In this document: positions 1 to 10,387 of the stretch, piece after piece
How positions within the stretch are numbered: position 1 is the stretch's first letter
How the letters are laid out: every line of letters starts with the position of its first letter
Source: Mesostigma viride
Taxonomy: Eukaryota > Streptophyta > Mesostigmatophyceae > Mesostigmatales > Mesostigmataceae
DNA: 64,000 bases
Assembly (NCBI GenBank): GCA_009746045.1
Contig: RPFO01001819.1
Location: forward strand, 27,901 to 91,900
Reading direction: 5' to 3'
Notes under the pieces: model-generated
Told to the model about the DNA's origin: nothing
Seen by the model: the letters and a program-made list of their open reading frames with translations, nothing else
Database searches by the model: none
Translations under genes and position numbers: made by a program

Positions 1-309
1 CCCTGGCCAGCCCTGGGGTTGCGGGCGGCAGCGGCATATTCTCGGCGCCGCCCGTGGCGCTGCAGGCGTTCCACGAGCGGCTGAAAATAGAGGCGGACGA
101 CGCGGCACGGCTGGCTCGGGCCACCGCGGAGGGCATCTCCCGGCTGGCCAACCTGCGCGCGGAACTAGAGTTGGAGCGCCGCATGACAGAGGAGGCCACG
201 GCGGTGCGGGCAGGGCCCATGCTGGCGCAGCTCGTGGCCCAGGGGGCGTCAGGTGGCACGCGCGAGGCGGACTTTGAGGCTGGGATGATCGCTGCGGGGT
301 TTGTGGATG
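1..309 (+). CDS. Internal exon (5' end cut by window) of an unrecognised host gene
   Basis: Reading from base 3, the frame is open from the window edge and gives an Ala/Glu/Arg-rich helical stretch (FHERLKIEADDAARLARA... ELELERRMTEEATAV), probably a coiled coil. The frame meets a TGA at 315-317, but a good 5' splice site (G/GTGCGT) lies at 310. Ending the exon at 309 leaves phase 1, which matches the acceptor at 1278-1279. I infer that this exon joins the one at 1280-1680. I do not recognise the protein. The coding sequence is G/C-rich, unlike the flanking DNA. Confidence 0.6.
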
Positions 310-1279
310 GTGCGTGATGTGCGGGGAGTTGGGTGTGCGCGGCTGCTCATGGTGGGTGGCTCTCTTTGCACAGGTAGTGTTGAAGTGGAACTGTACGGTA
401 GCCCATGGCTGGCTGTGGTGGGCCAGGAGGGCACTTGTTTTAACGGCAGTTGGTTTGTGTTGTGCGCATGGTATTAGGCACATCGTATCTGTGTTTAGGT
501 ACTGTGTAGGACTGGTGCTATCAACCCCAGCCAGCGGGAATGTGGCAGTGTGTGGGAGGGTGCAGAGTGGGGATCTGCCAGCGAGGCAGTGACAACGAAA
601 GGGAGGGAGGAAGAACCAAAAGCGATACTACCTTTGCTGGAGGCTTGTTAGGCTTCCTTCCACCAGTCTCCTTAGCCTTGTTAGCCTTTACCCTTGTTTA
701 CCCTTGTTGTTAGCCTTACTTCCGCCAGTCTCCTTACCCTTGTTAGCCTGTACCCTTGTTTACCCTTGTTGTTAGCCTTACTTCCACCAGTCTCCTTACC
801 CTTGTTAGCCTTAACCCTTGTTTACCCTTGTTGTTAGCTTTACCTCGGCCAGTCTCCTTACCCTTGTTAGCCTTGACCCTTGTTTACCCTTGTTGTTAGC
901 CTTACTTCCGCCAGTCTCCTCCAGAGGGACTGTTTTGATGGAGCCATTTGCGTACAAGGTTCCTGACGACAGTGCCTTTGCTGTCTGCTGTCTGTATCGC
1001 AATTCTCCTGCTACCCATCTCCCATGGATCAGGTATCCCGACGGCCCTACACGCTTGGCTGTCTATCTGCGGTTGAGGAACCCATCACACACCCGTGGGT
1101 GCCATGTTCTCCTGATAATGAACTTGGGGTCTCCCTACGTAAAGAAGATATGTGACAAGGTCGTGATTCGGTCGCCTGGAAACAACATCGGTCTCTGCCC
1201 CGCATGCGTGCCCTCCCACATTCCCGTCACTGCCCCTTTTACGTGCCCTCGCATATTCCTTCCGTGCACCCTTCCACAG
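310..1279 (+). other. Inferred intron holding a 62-bp minisatellite
   Basis: It begins GTGCGT and ends TTCCACAG, with phases that agree on both sides. Bases 660-920 carry the tandem repeat described separately. A small additional exon inside cannot be excluded; for example there is another acceptor-like CACAG near 373. Confidence 0.45.
660..920. repeat. 62-bp minisatellite, about 4.2 copies
   Basis: Units start at 660, 722, 784, 846 and 908 with an exact 62-base step. Each reads CCRCCAGTCTCCTTA followed by several CCCTTGTTA / CCTTGTTTA words, so a shorter 9-11 base motif is nested inside the unit. It lies inside the inferred intron of the left-edge gene. Confidence 0.9.
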
Positions 1280-1680
1280 GCTATGAGCTCGGGTTGGATG
1301 CAGGCCCCAACGCGCACCTGCCCGCAGAGACCGCGCTGGTGTTCGCCGATGGACGGTTGGAGCGGCTGGGCCATGGGCCGGGGGGGGGGAGGGCCACCAG
1401 GTAGTGCGGCCGGGCAGGGACGTGCAGGGGGGGGGAACCCAGCGTCCCGGGCCGCCAGCCGCGCAGCTGCCAAGGGCCCACCTGGCGACCCTCTGGGGGA
1501 CGCTGCGATGACGGGCCAAGGGGACTCGTTTGCGGGGGGGAGACGGGGGAGCGAGGCCGCGGTCCCGCCTGCCACCATGCAGCCCCGCAGCTTTGGTAAC
1601 GACGACGTCCCCATCGGTGCGCCGGGTGCGAGGACGAAGAACTTTAGCAACGACGACGTCCCTGTGGGGGGCCAGGGCGG
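1280..1680 (+). CDS. Penultimate exon of the left-edge gene, broken at a G10 run
   Basis: It starts after acceptor CACAG (1275-1279) with GYELGLDAGPNAHLPAETALVFADG and ends at donor GTGAGT (1681). The frame changes at the G run 1380-1389. Upstream the frame runs into TAG at 1402. Downstream, in the next frame, an Ala/Gly/Arg-rich linker leads to FGNDDVPIGAPG and FSNDDVPVGGQG. One surplus base in the G10 run (or two missing) would restore one frame, so this is a sequencing or real one-base indel rather than an exon boundary. Phase 2 at the 3' end matches the last exon. The function is unknown; the repeated NDDVP[I/V]G motif is the most distinctive part. Confidence 0.6.
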
Positions 1681-2239
1681 GTGAGTGGCGCCGCGCTGCC
1701 TTCTGTAGCTGGTGATGGGTGAGGATGATATGCCGTCGTGGCCTGTCCCACTTGAGTAGCGAACAGAGCAGCTGAAGGACCCAAGTATGGTTTTTGTTGC
1801 TGGCACCTTTGCAGAGGTGCTGCGGCAAGCCTTGCCCACAGCTGGCCGCCGAGGTATCGCGTCGACTAGTCTTGTTGACATGTGGACGTGCGCGTACCAA
1901 CCTGCTAGGGTCAACACAACCCAATCGACACCCGAGGACACGAACACATGGAGAACCAGCCCTCTTTGTTGCAGTGAACCCAACTAGTGGACACCTCTCT
2001 ATAGAAACCTGCAGGGGGGGAACAGGTAGGGGCTTGCCAATGTCAGAGAAGGTGAGCGAGGAATGAGGAGCCAGCAGGCGGGCATCTGGTAGAGGGGACG
2101 TAGTTCATCCTTATCTGGTCCCAGTTGTCTACTATCCTGTAAACGGTTACATGTATGCCATGGTCGGTTGGAACTCTTGCTTGCTCTCACCTTTTTTCCT
2201 TTTCTTGCTTGTGCGCGTGCCCTTGTCTTAATCACGCAG

Positions 2240-2357
2240 GGGCCCAAAGCCAACTAGTTATGGGAACGATGATGTGCCAATTGGGGGCGGTAGAAGCAAA
2301 CCAAACAAACCGGATGGGGCGCCCAGGCCAAAGAAAGGGGAACTTCTCATCATCTAG
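2240..2357 (+). CDS. Last exon of the left-edge gene, third NDDVPIG repeat
   Basis: It follows the acceptor ATCACGCAG (2231-2239). One base completes the split codon, then GPKPTSYGNDDVPIGGG leads into a Lys/Pro-rich tail and a TAG at 2355-2357. The motif repeat and the matching phase tie it to the previous exon. Bases 1681-2239 would be an intron of 559 bp. Confidence 0.65.
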
Positions 2358-3104
2358 CCTCCATCTGGATTGTGTTGGCATGCTAAAACTTGCGTACCGG
2401 GCACGCACTGTGAGCTCTACGTGCTTCTATGTATGAGCTACCTGGCTGGGAGCATAGTTGGTGTAGGTTTTTCGAAGCGACACATTGTCCAGAAATTTAA
2501 CCGTCTCGTCGGCTAGGTTGGCATGACCCTAGCAGTAAGAGACTGATTGCTGTACTGTGGCGCGAAATTCGAATTGATATGCTATGGCGGACATAAACGG
2601 CGATAACTACCAAGTTTGGTCCTCGAACTAGGTCGGATTCGTCACGACCCACTCGCCATTTCATTACGCATCGACCAAGCTCAGTCTTGACGATGGTTAC
2701 CTAGAAACCAGGGCGCAAAGAATTACCGCCTACTGCAGCTCGTGCAGGCGACGCCCCACAGGCGCCGTGTCGTATCATTATGTCCTAGACTATCACTTGG
2801 AAGACATATCCACAGCAATAGAGCACTCATGTGTGTGATCCACTATATTTTTCAAGGTGAAAATGATAGGTGTGGTCCATGACGGCACCACCACCTTCAT
2901 GACAGGCAGCGCAGCCAGCCGATTCTAAAGATTGCAATAATGCTTTATGATGAAAGCAATGTCCAAACAATTCATTCCATAACATTTGACAAGTTGCAAC
3001 AAATGCCGAGTTGTGCTGTCGCAATTGTAAGAGTAACTATCCTTGAGACCCATCGATATCGATCACAACAGACCGACCATGACGCCTCTGGGGCGCAACC
3101 GTGT
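2358..3104. other. 3' flank, no gene seen
   Basis: Presumed 3' UTR of the left-edge gene followed by ordinary intergenic sequence. Small ORFs on both strands have no motif or exon signal that I can support. Confidence 0.4.
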
Positions 3105-3228
3105 TTCTATTCCCACTATTACCAATCCACCAACATTTGATTAAAACAATAAGTGGGCAATTACAGAACCCATGAGTGAGCCTGCCACGCTGCACCCATT
3201 TCATGATTGATTGTAGTTCTCGTTACCC
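3105..3228. repeat. Repeat X, copy 1
   Basis: A 124-base block starting TTCTATTCCCACTATTACC and ending TTCTCGTTACCC. It recurs essentially unchanged at 3519-3642. No terminal inverted repeat and no coding content are seen. Confidence 0.85.
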
Positions 3229-3264
3229 TAGAAACAAACACAAGAAGAGGGAGGGAGGGCGGGA

Positions 3265-3520
3265 CAAGAAAAAGAGACCTAGAACATCGTGCAATTGGCA
3301 CTTTAGGGCGGCGTAGCCCGGGCTCGCCTCATGAGCCGTCAGCAACAGTAACTTAATTGCTACTTAACTTAACGAACTAGAAATGGCCATACAAAACTGG
3401 CCAACTAATTCTAACTCATGGAACCGGTCCAGCCCAAGGCCCACCGTCCCGTAGTACCACTCACATAGCGGCGTTCATTCTCATCTGTTATAAAGAAACT
3501 ACGTTCAGAGAACACCGATT
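3265..3520. repeat. Repeat Y, copy 1
   Basis: A block of about 256 bases starting GACAAGAAAAAGAGACC and ending GAGAACACCGATT, nearly identical to 4646-4907. It directly abuts repeat X copy 2, sharing two T bases at the junction, and is separated from X copy 1 by about 36 bases. Confidence 0.85.
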
Positions 3521-3642
3521 CTATTCCCACTATTACCAATCCACCAACATTTGATTAAAACAATAAGTGGGCAATTACAGAACCCATGAGTGAGCCTGCC
3601 ACGCTGCACCCATTTCATGATTGATTGTAGTTCTCGTTACCC
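3519..3642. repeat. Repeat X, copy 2
   Basis: Second copy of the 124-base block at 3105-3228, joined directly to the end of repeat Y copy 1. The order X-Y-X-(1 kb)-Y suggests a duplication of a larger Y-X unit with later insertions or deletions. Confidence 0.85.
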
Positions 3643-4645
3643 AACCCCCCTTTCCTGGTGCTTTATCTCCAAAGCTCCGCCAACCACTTTCGCTCAGTGG
3701 CTCTCGAGGCTGCCCTGCCGCAACGGTCACGACCATTACAATCGCCGGCGGCTGTAGCGAGCCTCATGCACGATAACCCTTCGCAGGGCCCCCCCCAGCC
3801 TTCCACCCTCGGCCAGTAAAAGAGGGTGTTGAATGTGCACGCAAAGACAAGGAAGAAGACGCCTCGTTTAACGATCACGGACCTCCCTCAAAGGCCAGTG
3901 CCGCCCTAACGTGACGACAACTTGTAGGACGACACCCGATGCCACCATATCTCGATTACTGTCAACGTTGTCACCTGGGGGAGTAACTTTCCATATTTCA
4001 GGTTTTAGTTGATGAGCAGGCTCTCATCACACACCCCAGCGGCCGATAAAGCGCAAGCGCAACTGGGCCGGCCAAAATATTTGGTCCTGCCCGGCCCAGG
4101 TCCGTCTGTTAAACTGGCCCCTTAAGTCTCGGTCTGAATCGAAATATTGCATAATTCCGGAATTCGTCCCCACCACATTCCCGAGACCTCACGCACCCAT
4201 AAGAGCGGATGCTGGTAAATATTTTTCTACTTTCGCGAGGGCCGACAGATTTGTCGTCCATCACAGTGCCCACTAAAAGTAACCCGACCACCCTTCCTTC
4301 GGCAGTCAGCAGTCAGGAACTGCAACCCTGCTGCGACATTCCGCAGCAAAGCGGTAGGCACTGCAGCGTGGCACGGAAATCTTACTCATGGTTTCAGAGT
4401 TCCGTACAGGTGCCACGCGCAGGCAAACGCGAAGTATTTTATAGTCTCTCGTCGGCCAAGAACCCAGCTGCGGGGAGAAAACCGACGAGGGTAATTTTAA
4501 TTTCTTTTTCACAGTCACGTGACTGTTCAAGCTATGTCAGTCACGCGCCATCTCTAATCGGCCACCGCCAGCCAAATAGGCTGACGCGATTAGGGCAGCA
4601 TTAAATTTCTTGTAATCCGCCATACCCATACCCCATACATCCGAT

Positions 4646-4907
4646 GACAAGAAAAAGAGACCTAGAACATCGTGCAAATGGCACTTTAGGGCGGCGTAGC
4701 CCGGCCGGGCTCGCCTCATGAGCCGTCAGCAACAGTAACTTAATTGCTACTTAACTTAACGAACTAGAAATGGCCATACAAAACTGGCCAACTAATTCTA
4801 ACTCATGGAACCGGTCCAGCCCAAGGCCCACCGTCCCGTAGTACCACTCACATAGCGGCGTTCATTCTCATCTGTTATAAAGAAACTACGTTCAGAGAAC
4901 ACCGATT
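4646..4907. repeat. Repeat Y, copy 2
   Basis: Near-identical to 3265-3520; the visible differences are a 4-base CCGG insertion in the GTAGCCCGG stretch and a few substitutions. Sequence diverges immediately after ACCGATT. Confidence 0.85.
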
Positions 4908-5779
4908 ACTTTCGTCATAATCTATATCAACTGCGTGGCTCTGCGCTCATGTCCCAGCTACTGGCACGCTGGCCAACAACGAACCGACCCTTTCCCAGGA
5001 CTGTTCCCGAGTCAGCAGAACGTTTCTCGTCCACAATGCAAACAACATCCCTTAAACGGATCAAACCACTGTCAATCCTATCAACCATCGGACGTCATGG
5101 CAATGACATGCAACCACTCACGGGGGCTGCTCCGGGCTGTTCAAGAAGTTTAACCCCATGAAGACAACAACTGACTAGTTGTGAGGGAGAGAAACGAGCG
5201 AACAATGACCTCCATGGCCAAGGCTCGTTCCCTTTATCTATTTTCAAAAGTGCTGCCGACGCCATAGCACTAGCTGTCAAATTCTGGCTGCGTGCGCGCC
5301 ACACTATGTGTGCGCATTTCCCAGCAATACAGCAAATCGTATGTGCTGCCAATCCTGCCTGCTTGTCACAACAAATTTCAGGCTTTGGCGCGCTCATGCG
5401 ATGAGCGACGAGTGTGCGCATCAATCAAATCAGTCTGCGCAGCAGCAAGACAATAATAATTACGCGTGACGCTCAGTCATCATTAAACATAGTGACTGTG
5501 CTGTCCGATATCTATTAACGGTAGACTGTACATACTACAATTAAAGAAAATATTCAGCCACATGCGTCGTAGAGTTGGGTACTAGCATCCGGCGCGGCGC
5601 TTCACACTGGCCTGTATATACCCAGACTTGAACAAATCCAAGCCAAACGGCTACTGCGGCACCAAACCAACGGAACTGAACAAGACGTAAATGATTCGGT
5701 GAACAGCCGTTTCTCGAGTGCATGGATCGACTTAGATCACGGACGTGACAGCCGGCTATAGAAGAAGGAACGGGCTACG
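4908..5779. other. Intergenic, nothing recognised
   Basis: Short overlapping ORFs on both strands only, with no exon signals, repeats or motifs that I can support. Confidence 0.35.
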
Positions 5780-5787
5780 CTCAGGCT

Positions 5788-8700
5788 ATGGAATCTGCCG
5801 CCAAGAAACATGGGCTTAGATCTCCCCGAGGCCACACTGGAATGGCCCGGGCCCTGTCATTCGCAGCCCCTGCCGACTCGGGGAACACCGCTACTAAAGT
5901 CCATAATGCACCCTTCGACGCTGCAGCATTTGCTAACGGCACAGCTGATGTGCAGGTCTTTCTGACCCTGTCTCCTCGGCAGCACCTAGTGGAATTGCTC
6001 ACAGAGCTTATGCGGCAAGGCCGCCCCCTACTTTGGCCTCACGGCCACCGCCTGGGCTCTCTGCTATCACTCTGGTCTCCGACCCTTGATCAAGACCTGG
6101 CCTCGCTGCATAAACGTGCATGAATTGCGCGTCGTTGCCACCACGCTGCTGGGAAATTCGGAGCTGCTGTCAGTACCCGGATCTGCGGCAGCAGCAGCCC
6201 TTGTCGGTACGGTGGCAAAGAAGATGGCCACAGAGCTAACAAATTCTGATTTCGCGGGCCTGCACTTGCCTGTGGCGCTCGAGGACAACGTGGTCAACAA
6301 GGTGGCGGCCCACTGAGGTCGCCGGCACACAGACGGAGACGGTCGCCGGCTGCCACCCTAGCGGCACAGGTGGCCGGCAATTTAGCGGACAAAGTGGAGG
6401 CGCAGGTGGCAAAGGCGGCCCCGAGCTACGAATTCATGGCTAGCAATCCCATTCAGGACATCGCAAGTACCACCGCCCAGGCGGTCTCCCAGAACTTTGC
6501 CGACCGGGACACCAGAGAGCGGCGCGGCCGCACCATTAGGCCTCCGCAATGTGGCGGCCAGTTATTCCCCCGCAGGAGACGGGGCTGAGCCTATCAAGCA
6601 GACAACCATCATGCCTTAACTCTGATCTCGAAGGAACTCATCAGCAACTTCCGCGCCTAGAGGACAGTGTCACAGTTGATGACACCGTCTGCCGCCTACC
6701 AGGACGCGCAGACGCGCCGGTGGCGCTCGTGCTTACGTGCCCCATCAGCATGCAAGCATTTTATACACTGACACCGGACCAAGCTACCAAGGAGCTTGGG
6801 TTGGAGCCTCAATGACGATCTGACCCCGGAGTAGCTTAGCGCCCGCCGGGCCCGGCTGGCCGCGGCGGCACAGGAGGACGCGAAGAAGGCCCTCGCTGAC
6901 TGCACAAAGAAGGTGCGGCTGTAGTGGAAGGACAACGCATGGAAAATGGAGCTAGGTTACCTCGCGGGAGGTCCCCACGCCGAGGGCGGACACGCGGCGG
7001 GGTAGGGAGTAGGCCCTCCCCGCCGGCCCCACACCGCGATCGAGCAGCTGCCGGGGGGTTGGCCAGTTATACCACCCCCCATATGTACCCGTCGTCCGAT
7101 GGCCCGGCTGAGCATGTCTTGGATAGCCCAATCTCACGGACGACGCAACGGAGTCAAAGCTCTGACCTTAATCGCCAACTTCGATCGTTAGGAGCGCCTC
7201 AGTGGCAGCTGGCTTTTGCCACCCGGCACTCCCAACAACAGTATGCTGCATTCTTTGACCCCAAGACCAGGCGCGCAAGTTGCGCCGCTCGCTTGGAGGG
7301 TCACTGCCATATGCGCGTTGAAAATTGCTACGTTATCTCACGCCACACACACCCCGCCAGCCTCTCCCCAACCCCCTGCCGAAGTGCCGATACCGCGGCC
7401 GGTCCCCGGCGGCGCCCCTTGCTGGGTCATTGCCGGCACCACTCGCTACCCATCGCTACCTACCTTGCTTGATTGAGGTCCGCACCGGCGCACCCTGCCC
7501 AGGGGGGATGCCCCCCCTGCGGGCCAACGAGCTTGTCCACTGCTATACCGCCTATATGGAATTGATGTGCTCGGTGTTCAAGAGCACCGGCGCTCTAGGA
7601 GGGCCCGTTCAGCGTGTCACCCTTCTTCTACTACGATGGTAAGTGCTGTGCCCGGCCCAGCGCATGCGCCGGGTCAAGGGGGCCGGCCGGGGTGGGCTTG
7701 TTGTGCCGTGCTCCCCCGGTGACCGCTGCCGCCCAACTCGTGCATGGACCAAAAAGTTTGCTCTAATCGGATCCTTCAGTGCACTTTCCGCTCCCGCTTG
7801 AAGGACGGAACCCCATTATGCTCTCAGCCATTGTCGGCTTTGCCCCGCATTCTGGGCACCCTGCATGCTGAAGACCGCAAAGCGTTTTTCAACCAGTTGC
7901 TCGACCTTGAGAGACAGATCCCACACGTCAATACATCGTTGTGCCATCATCAGTTGGATGCCAATTGATGCGACGTCCCTGCCCGTGGGCTGCCGGGGCT
8001 GCATCATTGTACGCACTGCGCCTAAAGTGATAGTAATGCCAACACCCCCCTCCTATACTCACCGAGGGGGACTTTACAGCTGCCAATAATACGTACGCTG
8101 TTTGCTAAGCCGCCTGATGCGCTAGTGACCTTTGTGGGCCCCGCGCGCAGCCGGCGGCTGGCTCGGTACTCCCCCACTGCGGCAGTGTGTTTGCTTGGCC
8201 GGACTATGATACTTGTGCTCAAGTGCTGGCGTTCTTCCGTCATCGATGCCTGTACGCTGACCACCCTGGAATTGTCACATAGGATCAGGAGTGCCGCATG
8301 GTCACCGCAATTAACCTTGCGCCTAGCCGCCTACTCACCCTACTGTCATCATGCAGGCCCCCGGGCGCTGCCGCCCACGCCCACGCCCTGATTGGACCTG
8401 CCTACGCCCCGTCCGCAGGCGCCGGGAGAAGTGGTCAGAGGAGGAGAAGCGTTGCGACGCAATCAGGTCCGCCTGAAGTCGTGGCTGCGCAACTGTTGAT
8501 GTACCTGGATGCCGAACGCGGCCCGGACCTCACGCCACCGGCTACGAACCATGTTCATGCGATCAGAACGTGGATTGTTGCTCTCATGCGGTCGCTGAGT
8601 CCCTGATCGAGCAACCCGGCGCCCGCCCAGGGCTCGATCCCCGCTATACGTGCGCGATGCCCGGGTGGTCGCCGCCCGGCTGGGGCTAGCACAGGCCAGT

Positions 8701-9140
8701 CGGCCGTCGCCACGAGGAGGACCTGTACCCGTACCGTTATGACCGACTACGGGTATCCGGTATACAGGCTATGCTATCCTAGATCGAGTGATGAGCGGCT
8801 CATTGAAGTGCTCTAGTGCATATACCACCGCACACGCGGAGGAGGTGGAGACACTTGCCGCAGAGATCAATCGCCACACGGCCGCCAACCAGCACAAGGC
8901 GGCATTGCGGTCTCTCGACTGTCTCACCGGATGACGGGAAACGCAAAGGGATGACATCCCGGGCACTCCCAGTAAACGCCTTGAGCTAATTTGGTTCATG
9001 CAGCTCCCACTTCCCAGGCCGGCAAAACTATCGGGGGCTCCGACCTGGACTGCCCCCCGGCCCGCTGGACCCCGCTGCCGCTGCACGCCCTGCCGGCTAG
9101 CCGCGGCGGACCTATTGCTTACCAAGATTGTGTGACTCTG
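5788..9140 (+). pseudogene. Decayed G/C-rich coding-like tract, family unknown
   Basis: Several plus-strand stretches read like protein interrupted by stops and frame changes. Near 5900-6320 are DVQVFLTLSPRQHLVELLTE and VVATTLLGNSELLSV. Near 6370-6530 there is an Ala-rich helical stretch, and near 7744-7968 one containing LHAEDRKAFFNQLLDLER. Base composition rises sharply relative to the flanks. The pattern suggests a large dead gene or element ORF. I cannot assign a family and see no reverse transcriptase, integrase or transposase motif. Confidence 0.3.
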
Positions 9141-9190
9141 CAATATGTATTAATCTATCATTCTCAATGAATATATATATTAAAAATTAC

Positions 9191-9437
9191 GTTTCCATTG
9201 GTCTTATCGTAGTATAGAGCTTTGACATGGCTCTGTATATAGGTTTATAGCTGGGCGTTTGCTTTGGTTTGAGTGATTTCACTCTGCTGTAAGTAATTAT
9301 ATTTTTAATATATATATTAAAAATATAATTACTTACAGCCAAGTGAAATCACTCAAAGCAAAGCAAACGCCCAGCTATAAACCTATATACAGAGCCATGT
9401 CAAAGCTCTATATAACTACGATAAGACCGATGGAAAC
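9191..9437. repeat. Long near-perfect fold-back (hairpin) repeat
   Basis: The left arm 9191-9312 and right arm 9313-9437 are near-perfect reverse complements of about 122-125 bases, centred on TTTTTAATATATATATTAAAAA with almost no loop. Scattered mismatches and 1-2 base gaps (for example GCTTTGG versus GCTTTGC) show it is not an assembly mirror artefact. The AATATATATATTAAAAAT word at the centre also appears just outside the left arm (about 9169-9185). It could be a fold-back MITE, or could be transcribed into a hairpin RNA. Confidence 0.85.
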
Positions 9438-9486
9438 TCCTAACGGGAGGAACCTAATAGCCCTGCTTCACCGCAACATCAGCCCG

Positions 9487-9787
9487 CGTACGGCGGAGCA
9501 TGATGTCAGCCATGGCCCGAGTCAGCGCCACCGACAAGCGCTGACGCCAATATGATGTCCAGGTCCGCGCCGACCATGGGGCCCGCTGGCCCTCCAGGTC
9601 CAGCCGGTCCGGCCTCCCGGAGCCGGCAACACTCCTTGAAGAAGGCGGAGGTCAGGGGCCCCATGGCCCCAAACTCCTCCAGGACAAAGGGCACCACACG
9701 ATGGTGCCCGACGTCGCCGTAGGCCAGGAGCTTGGCCCGCTCCGCCCAGTCCGCCGTGTAACCTGCCGTGAGGGAGGCCCCAGCCAC
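9487..9787 (-). pseudogene. 3'-terminal fragment of a LINE ORF2-like protein
   Basis: Minus-strand translation includes ADWAERAKLLAYGDVGHHR followed by VVPFVLEEFGAMG and TSAFFKECC. From memory, the pattern R-K-Y/L-x-D-x-G-x-H-x-V-x-PF-x-x-E-x-FG-x-x-G occurs at the C-terminus of non-LTR retrotransposon polyproteins of plants and green algae. No reverse transcriptase precedes it, so it is a truncated remnant. The assignment rests on motif memory, not a search. Confidence 0.5.
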
Positions 9788-10240
9788 GTGGCTATGTATA
9801 TATTATTATCTGGATTCTGCCAGGTTGGCCTACAGTGCGCTGTCTTGAGAGTGGTGAAGGAATCTTACCTAAGTTGAGATCCTGTGACCTGATGATTGGT
9901 CCATTTCAGGCTAACGTTGGAGCATACTCGACAATCTACATGCACGTTGATATCAGCATGTCTGTGTCGCCATTGTTGGAACGTTTGTTGAGACCAATTT
10001 CGTCATGGTACCTATAGTAAAGCTAAGCTTTATTCGTCCATTCCCCAAGCTCCCTTGCTCATTGACCCTATTATGTCCCACAGATGGTATCAAGGATATT
10101 GCTTGTCTCAGACTAGTTGTGTCTGCAAAGGGGCGTGGTACCCAATCCACGAGCTGTGGAATTATCATTTCAACATTTCTCTGGCATAATAAGTGAAGTC
10201 TTCACTCTCAAGAAACCAATCCAGGTGAAGGAGTTATGTT
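9788..10240. other. Flank of the large Ty3/gypsy insertion; ends in a LINE-like tail
   Basis: No gene seen. The last bases (10231-10242, GAGTTATGTTCC) match the 3' end motif of the LINE copies at 40359-40370 and near 32649. The sequence that resumes beyond the gypsy element is CCTAATTAATC. The Ty3/gypsy element therefore seems to have landed in a LINE 3' tail. Confidence 0.4.
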
Positions 10241-10245
10241 CCTAA
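10241..10245. repeat. Target site duplication CCTAA (left)
   Basis: CCTAA directly precedes the left LTR and is repeated at 32548-32552 directly after the right LTR. Five bases is the usual duplication for Ty3/gypsy integrases. Confidence 0.85.
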
Positions 10246-10387
10246 TGTTACGTCCCAGCCCAGACACTCCTAGCCTGGGCTACGTAGCGAAAGACCCTCC
10301 TTGCCGGAATTAGGAATAATCCAAGATGGCCTAATGTAAGTTGCGCTTCACGACGAGAGTCGTGAGATATCTGGCATCACGGCTTAA

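Noticed and set aside
1085-1983. Minus-strand ORFs of about 280 codons opposite the left-edge gene
   Set aside because: Two overlapping frames without splice or motif support, opposite exons with matching phases and a repeated motif on the plus strand.
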